From assembly GCF_042477335.2 (NCBI RefSeq), contig NC_091256.1:23340501-23404500 (forward strand): a stretch of DNA of 64,000 nucleotides, in the 5' to 3' direction. The stretch is from Ovis canadensis (lineage: Eukaryota > Chordata > Mammalia > Artiodactyla > Bovidae). Shown here one piece after another: positions 25,150-36,900 of the stretch. Each line of letters begins with the position of its first letter. Positions within the stretch are counted from its first letter, which is position 1. The notes beneath the pieces are model-generated. The model ran no database searches and was not told the DNA's origin. It was given only the letters and a program-made list of their open reading frames with translations. The position numbers and the translations under genes were made by a program.

Positions 25150-26111
25150 TAGTAAAAACTATCAGAAAATGGAAAACACTAGGCTTGGGAAAACTCTTCT
25201 TATAATTTGAAGATTATATCTATGTCACTATTTTATTACTGCTTTACTGCTTAGCTTAGTTTTTAATATAAGTAATTCATCTCTTAAAGCTGATGTAAAT
25301 ATTTTTAGAAAATGGAATTAAACAATTGTTGAATATTTAAGAATGTTACCAGGAATGTTAATGATGTTATTCATTTTTTGGCAAATTATTTAAAAATCTC
25401 ATCTGTAGAATCACTCATCAGTGATAACTGATGAATAAAGTAGTATATGGAGTAAAAGAGACCTACAGAGAACAACATATCAAAGATAAAGATCTGATAT
25501 TTTACCAAAATTCATCACTACTAAGTGTTCCAAATACCTGAAAACTGATTTTATTCCCCAAACTGGCAGTTTTCTTTTCTAAGTCAGAAAACCTATGATT
25601 ATAGTTAAGGAGATAAGAGGAAAGAATTGCTATTGAGGGCCTTTGACTGGAATCTGTGAGAGGTGATTCAACATCCAGTTTTTTAACAGATTTCATTGAC
25701 ACCTACTGTATTTTTACCCACTACCCACCATCTGCTTCTGGGTGGTGAAAGTCTGACTTGTGACTGCCTGTGCATTCTTAGAGAAAACCTGAGGCAGTCA
25801 CTGAACAGGAAGTCTTGCTCTAAGGTAACCAGAAGGACTTTGCAAACTGACTGTAAAAGGGCAGTTTGCATGTTGAACGAAAGGAAAGGGCCCCTAAGTA
25901 TTTGAGGTTGAGTAGGATAGTAGATTTCTGGCCTTAGCAAGGTCCTAATGGGAAGGACGTTGCTCTGCTCTTGTGGGAACAATGTGATGGTTGTGGCCCA
26001 TGTGGAAAGCACTCTTCCTACCAGCTCTGCCTCTTATCAGCATGTGACCTAGGAAATAACCAAGATCATGGTTTTTTTGTCTAAAAGGACGAATGCGATT
26101 TTAATTTCTAT

Positions 26112-26190
26112 TTTAAAGTATGGCAAAACCAATACAATATTGTAAAGTAATTAACCTCCAATTAAAATAAATAAATTTATATTAAAAAAT
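26112..26190 (+). repeat. L1 3' terminus fragment with AAAT-rich tail
   Basis: The text 'atggcaaaaccaatacaata', 'ttgtaaagtaattaacctcc' and 'aattaaaataaataaattta' is the usual 3' end of ruminant L1 elements. It is a very short 5'-truncated insertion. Confidence 0.7.
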
Positions 26191-26692
26191 AAATAAATAG
26201 AGGCAACAATAAAAATAAATAAATAAAGTTTTCTTTTTCTGTCTCTAGGAATAATTTTTAAATTTCCTCTTTAAATACAGGCTAAATTAAGGCTGAGTCC
26301 TTCCAAATAAATGTTGCAGAGTATAGCTCTTTTCCATTAAGTGCTGATTAAGGAACACTGAATATTCACAATCAGTGTTCATTATGTTTTCCTTTAAAGA
26401 ATTTGCAAGTATCCAGGGAACACTCCATTTGCATGCGTTTAAATGTTTATTTTTAAAGACAAAGAGTAGACAGAATTTTGTTTATCAAATGAGTAGCCTG
26501 TGGAAACATAAATCCTGCTATTTTCCCTCCATTTTCTAATGTTCAAATCATCTGTAAAATAGACATATCAACAAAATTAAGTAAATCTGAGAAAGCAAAA
26601 TGGAAACATGGAAGATCTATTGACTCTTCATAGCTTCTCATATTGACATTAAATTATTCAAAATTATCATGGAATGTTTACACGTAGTGGAG

Positions 26693-26808
26693 TAGGAAAT
26701 GGCAATCCACTCCAGTATTCTTGCCTGGAAAATCCCATGGACAGAGGAGCCTGGTGGACCACAGTCCATGGGTTGCAGAGTTGGTCAAAACTGAGGACAT
26801 TTTGAAAG
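26693..26808 (+). mobile_element. Bov SINE 3' fragment
   Basis: It contains 'caatccactccagtattctt', 'aatcccatggacagaggagc' and 'cacagtccatgggttgcaga'. Diverged near the end. Confidence 0.85.
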
Positions 26809-27024
26809 AGTATGACGTAGGAACATCTCAAAAGAAATGCATTTTGAAAATCTCTTTGAGTTCTATAAACAAATTACAGTGCTAAAGGAGTGAATGCTTA
26901 ACTCCATACTTATTTGAGTAGATAATGTTGCAGTAATTTTTTGTTTTATGTGGTAGGCACTGCTGTGCAGCTCATCATATATACACTTACCCATCCTCGT
27001 TATTCCTCCTCTTTCCTTTGTATT

Positions 27025-27030
27025 TTTATT
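27025..27030 (-). terminator. RGS21: candidate RGS21 polyadenylation signal
   Basis: The plus strand reads tttatt here, i.e. AATAAA on the minus strand, about 695 nt below the RGS21 stop. An ATTAAA variant is nearer at 27125-27130, and another AATAAA occurs near 26455-26460. In AT-rich DNA such hexamers arise by chance, and I see no decisive GU-rich element, so the choice among them is a guess. Confidence 0.25.
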
Positions 27031-27136
27031 GAGCTAAAAAAATCAATCCTTCCCACCTACAAGGCCTATTTCATACATGCCTGTGTGATGCCACAGAATT
27101 AAACCAAGTGATCTATTTTGACGGTTTAATCAATGG

Positions 27137-27139
<3 letters not shown>

Positions 27140-27169
<30 letters not shown>
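27140..27169. repeat. (TA)n microsatellite in the presumed RGS21 3' UTR/flank
   Basis: About 15 TA units, 560 bases below the RGS21 stop. If the polyadenylation site is at about 27.0 kb, this repeat is transcribed in the 3' UTR. Confidence 0.9.
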
Positions 27170-27172
<3 letters not shown>

Positions 27173-27724
27173 ATTTTTTCTTCGTCATTAATCTGAGGGC
27201 CATAGCAGTTTAGATAACCACTGCATCATTATGTACCAGATCCTGGTTGCAAAGAAATAGTTGATATACTAAATGAAGGGTTGTGTTTTGATTCAGAATT
27301 TCTCTTTTTACAAAAGTGAAGTTTTGAACAATGCAAATGGTATTTAAAATCATCTGTATGATGCTAAACAGTCTCCCATGCAGCAGCATGAAGATATATA
27401 GTTTCCTGAATTTATAATGTCATGAGATTATCCACTTATGGTTTAAGAGTGTATTACAGCTCCATAAACTTGCTTTGTACTCTCCCAGTAAGAGATTTTA
27501 AAGTACCTGATAAAAGAAACACATTCTAAACAAGCGACTTAAACATTCAGGCTTCAGATATAACATATTTTTCTACTGAAGTAAAGCATGTTTTCTAAAT
27601 CCTAAAAAAAACTTACATTGTGTTTGTATATTTAAAATATTTTAGCCTTGAAGTTGATCGATTGAGCTGATCTATCCTATCACTTCTTTCCCCCCAAATT
27701 ATAATCTGATTGTTAGCTTGTTAT

Positions 27725-27937
27725 TTACCTTCTTGACAAGAAAGGGAGCCATTTTTTATGATTTCCAATCTCTTTGCTATTTACCAGTTTCTTATAAATC
27801 TCTGACTTTAGAAATCGAGGAAAAGAATCCTTGGCCATCAGACTATAGATTAACTTCTGAGCTTCATCAAAACATTTGAGAGTTGGTTCTGCAATATTCT
27901 TTGAGATGAGGTCCCTGGTACTGAAGTCAATGTTAAT
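27725..27937 (-). CDS. RGS21: RGS21 last coding exon with stop
   Basis: It starts after the acceptor TTTCCACAG with ATT-AAC (phase 0) and ends with TAA at 27727-27725: 70 codons plus stop. It encodes [10 protein letters not shown], the FDEAQ helix, [18 protein letters not shown] and the tail [13 protein letters not shown]122, S123 and R126 are at positions that contact G-alpha in RGS4. The human protein, as I remember it, stops at WLPFL; here three more codons (SRR) are read before the stop. The 3' UTR lies below 27725; AATAAA-type signals on the minus strand occur at 27025-27030 and, as an ATTAAA variant, at 27125-27130. Confidence 0.96.
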   Translation of the reverse strand: MNIDFSTRDLISKNIAEPTLKCFDEAQKLIYSLMAKDSFPRFLKSEIYKKLVNSKEIGNHKKWLPFLSRR

Positions 27938-30900
27938 CTGTGGAAATAAATTGCATCTCATTAGACTAGTTTAATAAAGACTGCATGGTCTATACAGATG
28001 GGAGAGCCACATATGATTTGAATTGTTTTTAAAGTTAATCTTACGCAAAACAACAGAAAGGTTACACTTTCATTTTCTGAAATGCAGAACACATGCTTGG
28101 CTTAATTACTTTACGTAGGTTGAGAGGGTTGGTGTTGACAGCAAACAGAGGTCAAACCTTACTTTGAGATTATAAAAAATTACAAAGGAGGGGCAGATAA
28201 GATTTTTTTAATGACTTCACATTCTTTCTGCTTACCATCTTTTCTTTCTTTCTAGTACTTGGGCCTTAATACCTGAAATGTTCTTCTATAGGCAGAGCAG
28301 TAATGAGAATTTACTAAACTGGCCTTCACCAGCACATTCCCGTTCTCCATAGCTCCCGGTATTGATTCTCATAATGTTGCTTTTCATCCATTGTGTTTCT
28401 TTTTGTTTGCCAAATGAACCAACTAACACTCTACCCCTGTTCACAGAATACCACGCCTCCTATGGAACGTACATACACACGTGCAGAGGTGTGTATGTAC
28501 ATTCTTGCCCCTTAGGACTACCACAAGTAAGTATTCTCAGCAAGGTTCAATAGAGATCTATTATAATGCAACACGTGCTAAGTTATGCTAAGTTGCTTTA
28601 GTCGTGTCCGACTCTGTGCGACCCCACAGACAGCAGCCCACTAGGCTCCTCTGTCCCTGGGATTCTCCGGGCAAGAATACTGGAGTGGGTTGCCATTTCC
28701 TTCTCCACCAGTTCTATACTAATCCATATTAATACTTTTGTTTCTATAGCTTTCCCTATTCCAGACTTTCACATGAACTGAATCACTTATTATGTAGGCT
28801 CTTGAGACTGGCTTCACTAACGTTTCCAAGGCTCATCCTAGCTTTAGCATGAATCAGTCCGTCATTCCTTTTATAGTCAATTAATAGTCTATTGTATGGA
28901 TATCCAGATTTTGTATATCCATTCATTAATCCATTGATGGACACTTGCGTACTTTCTACTTTTTAGCTATTATAAATAACTCTGCTATAAGCATTTGTGT
29001 ACAAGTTTTTGTGCAGACATGTTTTTCTTAGATATATACCTAGAAATGGAAATCCTGGGTCATCTGGTAACTCTTGTTTAACTATTAGAGGAAAAAATGT
29101 TTTTCAAAAGTGACTATACCATTTTACCCTTTCACAGCAGTGCAGGAGAGTTCCAGTCTCCCCACATTGCAACACAACACACCTACAAATACACAAATGC
29201 CCCAAACCTCAGGGAAATTCTTGTCCAGTTCTACCCATTTCCAGGATACTTTCTGAGAAGCAGAAAATTTCACATCCAAGTTTTTTCACTTAAACTGAAA
29301 ATATTTGTGAATTATCAAAGAGATGTAAATCTTAAAACTCAAAGCTCACCAAAGGCAGGTGCTGCTGCTGCTATAATAGGCAGTCAAAATTATTTGTTGC
29401 ATAGAATTATGTCTCTTGGCAAAATGAGGGAGACTGTAAAATGCTAAAAATTGGGGATCTGGTGAAAAACTACAAATGATAATTTATGTTCATTGAATTG
29501 AAGTTAAAAGATAGGCAGACAGACCTTCAATCAAATTTCTTAGCTACTTAACTTGCTGTTCACATGAGTAAAGCAAGTTTTATAGTTTCCTTCAACTTTC
29601 TATTTCTACAATGTTAAAAAAGGATAATAATAACATCTTGAAGTCTTTTAAGGGCTAAATGAGATAAGTAATATCAAATTATTTCAGTATTATTATTCTA
29701 GTAAAAAGAAAAAAGAAAAAAATATTTTGAAAAGAATCATCAAAGGCCACTATTTGCTCACTGATATTTTCTTTCTTAAGGATTTCAGCTACTTGGGGAT
29801 TCAGATTACACCTTGTTTTTATTTCTTTGATCATCCTCTCAGGTCCTGCATCAAAGTTCCAGATGAAATTCTGCAAAATCCTCCAAGGCTTCAAAATCTG
29901 TAATCAGTTTCTGCTTCTTTACACAGAAAGATGGTGTGGAGTAGTGGTAATATTATAGGATAGTTTTCCAATCTGTACTCTGATGTTTATGACCTTGGTG
30001 ACGTGGGTGACCAAGCTATTTTTCATCTTTAAGCCCAGTCATTCTTGATTGAGTTGTTATAAGAATTAAAGTGAGATAATCCATATAATCATTGGTTACA
30101 CAAATATTTATGAGTCTGTTATGTGCCGGATGCTTTCTATATTTGGAGAAAGTACTATGTATTTTCTCTACAGTGTTATTTTAGATTTACACTTGAAGAA
30201 TGAGAAGGAACCAGTTCTCTAAGAATCTGAGGAAGAAGGTTTCTGGCCAAAAAAAAAAAAATAATAATAATAATAATTCAGAGTCCCAAAGGCAAGAACG
30301 AATTGGTGATGTTCTGAAGAGCCTCTGTGTTTGTGTGGTGGGGGTGCAGGGGGTGATAAAGTTCCTGTGCGGAGATTGGGAGAGGAGGTACAGGTCAAGT
30401 CTTGTAGGATTTATCTGCTGTGGTAAAGGACTTTCTACTAAAAGCAGTGGGAAGATACAGAAGGGGTTTTGAACAAGGAGATGACATGATATCATGCCAC
30501 GAATCTGGTATAGTTCCTGATTCTCATAGTGGGAATAAAGAATAGTGGGTAGTATCAAGACTCTGTAGGGGTTTCTCAACATATAGTGGAATCTTTTTCA
30601 TATCGTATTTTGTGTTGCTAGGGTATGAGAATATGGATTGCCCATTTCCTCTTTAAATGTGCTGTTAATTCTTCAATGGTGTCATCTGCAATTTAACTTT
30701 ATATCCCCCATAATGGTAAACATACCAAGATAACTCCTTTAGGCATTCATTCATTGGGTGAATTTTCACTGATAGCAGGGACAGTGTGTGCAGAGTGCTG
30801 CCTTATTATTTTATTCAGAACGGAGCATCTGCAATAGCTCCTTATTCCCTATTTAAAATGCCCAAAGCCCTGAGCTTGGCATTCATGCCCAATACAATAT

Positions 30901-33900
30901 GGTCCAAACCTATATACTCTTTCTCCTCTCTGTGTGCCCTGTGTCACCACCAAGGTAGACTCTTACCCTCAAATTTCTTATATTTTGTTGCTGTTGTTCA
31001 GTTGCTAAGTAGCATCTGAATCTTTGCAACTGCCTGGACTGCAGTATGCCAGGCTTCTCTGTCTTCTCCTATCTCCCAGAATTTGCTCAAATTCATGTAC
31101 ATTGTTACCAATGAATATTTTCCCTGACCACCCCAGGCTAGCTGAAACCCACTCCTCATCTAAGTCTTTCACAGTCTTTTATGTCTTTAAAGTGAGTCTC
31201 TCTGTTGTGTCTGACTCTTTGTGACCCCTGTGGACTGTCACCTCTGTCCATGGAATTCTCCAGGCAAGAATACTGGAGTGGGTTCTCTTCTCCAGGGGAT
31301 CTTCCCAACTGAAGAATGGAACCTGTGTTTCCTGCATTGGAAGAAGACTCTATCATCTGAGCTATCAGGGAAGCTCTTACGTCCTTAAAGTTACATTCAA
31401 ATAACATCTACCTTGTAAGGTTTACCTTTTCTGACCTGTGAAGGGACTTTGTGTTACTTACATTATATTTACATTTTACCTATCCCTCACTATGCCTTGC
31501 ACAGTGTAAGAATTCAATACATGTGTGTCATGTAAGTAAAGTGAAAAAGCTTCTACTTTTGTTAAAAATCACGGTAGCATTTTAAGCAGAACTATTCATT
31601 TCAGTATATTACTGATAATTAATATTATTTGTTCAAATATACTAAGTTTGTACTTCTCACTTGCCCCTCTCACTTTTCTGATTTGCCTGTTTTCCTACCA
31701 ATAAGCTGCCAACATCAGCTATAGATATCTAAGTGATGAGCAGAGACACTGTTCCCAGGAGATAATAAGTAGACTTAGGAAGATGTGTCTTGGCAATTCA
31801 TTTTAATGTCAGTGACAAAATATCACACCCACCTGTTTTTATAAATGTCATTATTTTTCTCCAAGTTGTTCCAGCTGGAAACTTAAGAATCATCTCTGAC
31901 AAATCTTTTTTCCCTCTGATCTCTCTCTTTCTCTATCTATCTGTATATAGAACTTTCCTTATTCACCTTTTCTTTTGTAATTTCACAATGCTCTTTTTAT
32001 TTCTCACTCCTTCAGTTCAGTCCTCAGTCGTGTCTGACTCTTTGTGACCCCATAGACTGCAGCACCCCAGGCTTCCCTGTCCTTCACCAACTCCCAGAGC
32101 TCGCTCAAACTCATGTCCATCGAGTCGGTGATGCCATCTAACCATCTCATCCACTGTCATCCCCTTCTCCTCCTGCCTTCAATCTTTCCCAGCATCAGAG
32201 TCTTTTCAAATGAGTCAGTTCTTCACATCATGTGGCCAAAGTATTGGAGCTTCAGCTTCAGCATCAGTCCTTCCAATCAATATTTAGGGTTGATTTCCTT
32301 TAGGATTGACTGATTGGATCTCCTTGCAGACCAAGGGACTCTCAAGAGTCTTCTCCAACACCACAGTTTAAAAGCGTCAATTCTTTGGTGCTCAGCTTTC
32401 TTTATATTCCAACTCTTACATCCATACATGACTACTGGAAAAAAACATAGCTTTGACTAGACGGACCTTTGCTGGCAAAGTAATGTCTCTGCTTTTTAAT
32501 ATGCTCTCTAGGTTGGTCATAGCTTTTCTTCCAAGGAGCAAGCATCTTTTAATTTCATGGTTGCAGTCACCATCTGCAGTGATTTGGGAGCCCAAGGAAA
32601 TAAAGTCTGTCACTGTTTCCATTGTTTCCCCATCTATTTGCTGTGAAGTGATGGGACTGGATGCCATGATCTTAGTTTTTTGAATGCTGAGTTTTAAGCC
32701 AACTTTTTCACTCTCCTTTTTTAGTTTCATCAAGGGGCTCTTTAGTTCTTTGCTTTTTGCCATAAGGTTGGTGTCATCTGCATATCTGGAGTTATTGATA
32801 TTTCTCCCAGCAATTTTAATTCCAGCTTGTGCTTCATCGAGCCCAGCATTTCACATGATGTACTCTGCATCTAAGTTAAATAAGCAGAGTGACAATATAC
32901 AGCCTTGATGTACTCCTTTCCTGATTTGGAACCAGTCTGTTGTTCCATGTCCATTTCTAACTGTTGCTTCTTGATCTGTGTACAAATTTCTCAAGAGGCA
33001 AGTAAGGTGGTCTGGTATTCTCATCTCTTTAAGAATTTTCCACAGCTTGTTGTGAGCCACACAGTCCAAGGCTTTGGCATTTTCAATAAAGCAGAAGTAG
33101 ATGTTTTTCTGGAACTCTGTTGTTTTTTCCTATGTCCCAATGGATGTTAGCAATTTGATCTCTGGTTCCTCTCCCTTTTCTAAATCCATTCCTATCTCTC
33201 CAGTTTAATCTTGTATAACATAGTATCTTGAACCATGGAATTTTTCTCTTAGTTGTTCCCTCCCCTTGTACACACAGTGGACAGCATTACTATGCCAATT
33301 TCACCAAAATATCACTTTCATTGTATGAGTATTCAGTCGACAACCATTAGTTTCTATAATATAAATTTTAAACACCTTACCCTTGCATTTGAGCTTCCTC
33401 ATACCTGGACTTCAAGTGTTGTTATGAAATTACCTCCTACTTATCTTTGGTGACATCCAGAGATGAACAGAAGTTCATCTACTTTCTGTTCTGAGTTAAT
33501 TTTCTTTCTAAAGCTCTTGTTTATTCTGTGTTACCATCTAAAATCCCTCTCTCCTCCACAACTTTATTCTGTACAGATTATCCTCAACCCTTTATGATTT
33601 AGCTGAAGTTGAATATCCTCCAAGAACCCTTCCTTGATTACAGAAAGAGTGTCACTATACTTTCGTTATCACCATACATTATTTTGACTTAAAAATCCTA
33701 AGAAATTTGATTTCTTGCTTAAACAGGTTTGGACACAGTGGCTTCTGTTAATGTTAAGTATTCAGTCTGATAATCAGAGGAGAAAGTTAGTCACTACAAA
33801 GGGAATTCAGTAGTTTGTGGCATGGAATTAACCTGTCTTCTATCTTTCCCTATTTCTTTCCCTGATTCTTTTTTCTCTACCTGTCCCTCAACATACGAGC

Positions 33901-36900
33901 AGAGGAGTCATGCATCATCTAAGTTCGTGCCCAGTCTTCTCTCCCTGGATTATTTTCCTTGGTGACTTTATCATCTCTTGTTTCAAAATATTTAAGCAAT
34001 GACATATCTCTAAAATAATCCTAAGGATATTTAAAGAAGATTACTTTAACTGTAAATAATAATAGTTAATATTCATCAAATATTACTACTGTTGTGCTAA
34101 GTCTTTATATGGCTATGGTATGTCACACACACATACCTATAAGATGGATAGTATTATTGTCCCTATTTTTCTTTAATAAAAAAAGACCTCATTGGAAAAT
34201 GTGGTTGTTTTATGGTAAATTTCTGTAATTTATTCATTTAAATTATTTCATTGAATGGGTACTTAGGAATTGTGCTAAGATCTGACCATATAAAAATAAT
34301 AAAGTTGAGAGTCAAACAAGAAGACAGATTTTGAGAAAATAATCCAAAGGGAAGAAGCTACCTTCTTTAAAAAAAAAAGTCTTTCTGAAAGAAATAAGGT
34401 TGTAAACTGATCATCAAGATATTGTTATGAGCATAGAAGATTATGGAAGGCACCTGGCCATGGAGGGAAAACTGACAAAAGCCCAGTAGGTTTTCAGAGG
34501 GAAAGGGGCAACAGCCTCAAGAGGCATGCAGGTCCATATCACATAGACTTTTATAGGTCTTCTAAAATAATTTTTAATTAACTTGAAAGCAACAAGAAGA
34601 ATTTTAAGTAAGGTACTAATGTAAACACATGTGCTTGAAAAAACATATTACTGGCTGCTATGTGATATAATGACTAGTTGTGGATAAAGGGCAGAAAAAT
34701 GAGTAAGTCATACCAGAAATTCAGGTGGTTAGTCATGGAGGATTAGGCTGCGTCATTTCACAGAGAATGGAGGGAAATGTATAGATTTCAGAGGTACTTA
34801 GAATGTAGAATAGATGAAGCCTGCAACTGAATATTTATAAACTGGGGTAAGCAACAACATTTTTTGGAATGGCTGGATTTTAGAAATAGTCTGAAGAATG
34901 AGATGACAAAGTGTCAAAGGATTAGATATGGCGCTGAAGAGAAGAACCAAGGATGAGTATCAATTATTCAGCCAGAGCAAAAAGAATGGAGTTGCCCTTC
35001 ACTGAGACAGAGAGACTCAGAAGAAAAGTTTGAGGAGGAAATAAGGACTCAGATTTGTAGTGAAGTTTGAGATGCCCTTTTAGAGCCAGAGACTGGAAGA
35101 AATCCGCCGGGGAGCAAATGCAGGCAGAAAATAGATGACAGCCACCTCCTCTCAAGATAGTATGTGCTGGGCTATAGGTAGGAACAGTAAAAGAAATTGG
35201 GAAAGAATTGTCAGCAAGAGAGGAAGAAATTAAGTACAGGAAGCCAACTGAAGTTAACATTTCAGTAAAAAGAGGGTGATACGTGTCATTAAATGGTCCC
35301 AAGGAGTCGGTCTGAATAAAGTTTGAGTAGTCTGCCCACAGCGCCCTGTCTTTTCTTCTTGAGTCCCCTGAAAGTGAAAATATTCAGCCTAGCATATATT
35401 TTGATACATACATTCCTTTAATGTGATCACTTTGAGGTTCATGGCTGCCAAATGCACCTCCAGCTGTGCACTCATCTCAAGTCTGATTTTTGGTGAAGTT
35501 GTTGTATCAATTTCTATCTCAAAAAGTAAGCACAGAGGAGATACTGAGATTGGAGTAGATTGAAGGCAGGTACCCTGACGGGAGGTAACCCTCTAGAGAT
35601 GCAGGCCTCCCAACTGTGTGGACCTGAGGCCGTCCTGAGCTGCTTGGGCCTTGGGGGAAGCTTAGACTCAGCTGAGCTGCTCAGATTAGTAGGTCCAGAG
35701 CAGGGGCTGAATGGCATATCGATTGATGAAATGAAGAGCATTATATCTATATTATTTACTCATGGGAATAGTCACTTGCATTTTGTTTCTATGGATACAC
35801 TCAAGTTTCAAGGACGCTGAGAAAGACATTTAATTTGCTTATTTTTCCAAAGGTCACGAATTATCTTAGCTCTCTGAGACTGCTGCACTGCCAATCTCAG
35901 AAAACAAGACATAGGCTTGTGATTCTCACAGAATGACAGCTGAGATGTCATCGCAACTGTTTAGCGACTTTTAAATCCTGTCATTTTTGAAAAGGCCTTG
36001 ACACAGCTGACATTGACAACAATCCATTGCATTAAAATGAGTGCCTCTGGTTTGCATTGTTGTTTAAAAAGCGATTTTATTATAATGAATGAGCTGGGGA
36101 TATTTTAATGCTCAGGTGATTTTGATAACTGCAAGTTATGCAAGCCAATTCCTCTTTTCTATGACAGCAGTTTTAACTTCTTTTGGCTTCCAACAAATTA
36201 TTTTAGCAGGAAGAATGCATTTGAAACTACCTTTTGGCTTTCCCGTGACCCTAGACTGTGCTTTATATATTTTTACATAATTTGAATGAAAAGTTTTCAG
36301 TCAAGCTCTCACATTCAAATGAGATTGCCTTTCCCTCATTTAGAATGTATAGTGTAGCAGGAGATGGTCATTATGCAAAGAGTGTGCGCATGCATATGGA
36401 AAGCGCCTTACTCAAATGGGGCAGGCAGCCTCCTTAACCTCATTCACAGCAGCGCTTAAAAATTACTATTCAAATTAAAGTTGCCTATAATCATGTTTTT
36501 GGCTACATAATTCTGTTTAATCACCGCTAACACCTCTAGTATTACTTCGTTTTTGGCATCATTAAAAGCACATGAATATCCTGAGGTGTATTCTCAAGGG
36601 TTACTATGAAAGTTGAGAATAGCCAAGTTTATAACATTGAGAGGGAATCCATTCTGCACAGGAGTGTATCCTTTGTCACAGTTGGTTTTAAAGACAGAAA
36701 TAAATGACATGAGTTGGGAGGCAGCACTGACACCTTAAATTGGACAAGAGAAATGAAAAAAAAAATCAAACGTATGCAATCAATGTATAAAAGCTTGACG
36801 GATATGGATTGCTAAAAATAGATGTAAGCAGCAAGTGCTATCTGGAGCAGGTGACAGAGAATAAGATGGACAGGTTTCCTGGATGAACCCCAACACACTA

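Noticed and set aside
29679..29894. 71-codon minus frame in RGS21 intron 3
   Set aside because: Looks protein-like in composition but matches no family I know, ends in a low-complexity Phe run and lacks paired splice sites; not part of the 155-residue RGS21 frame.
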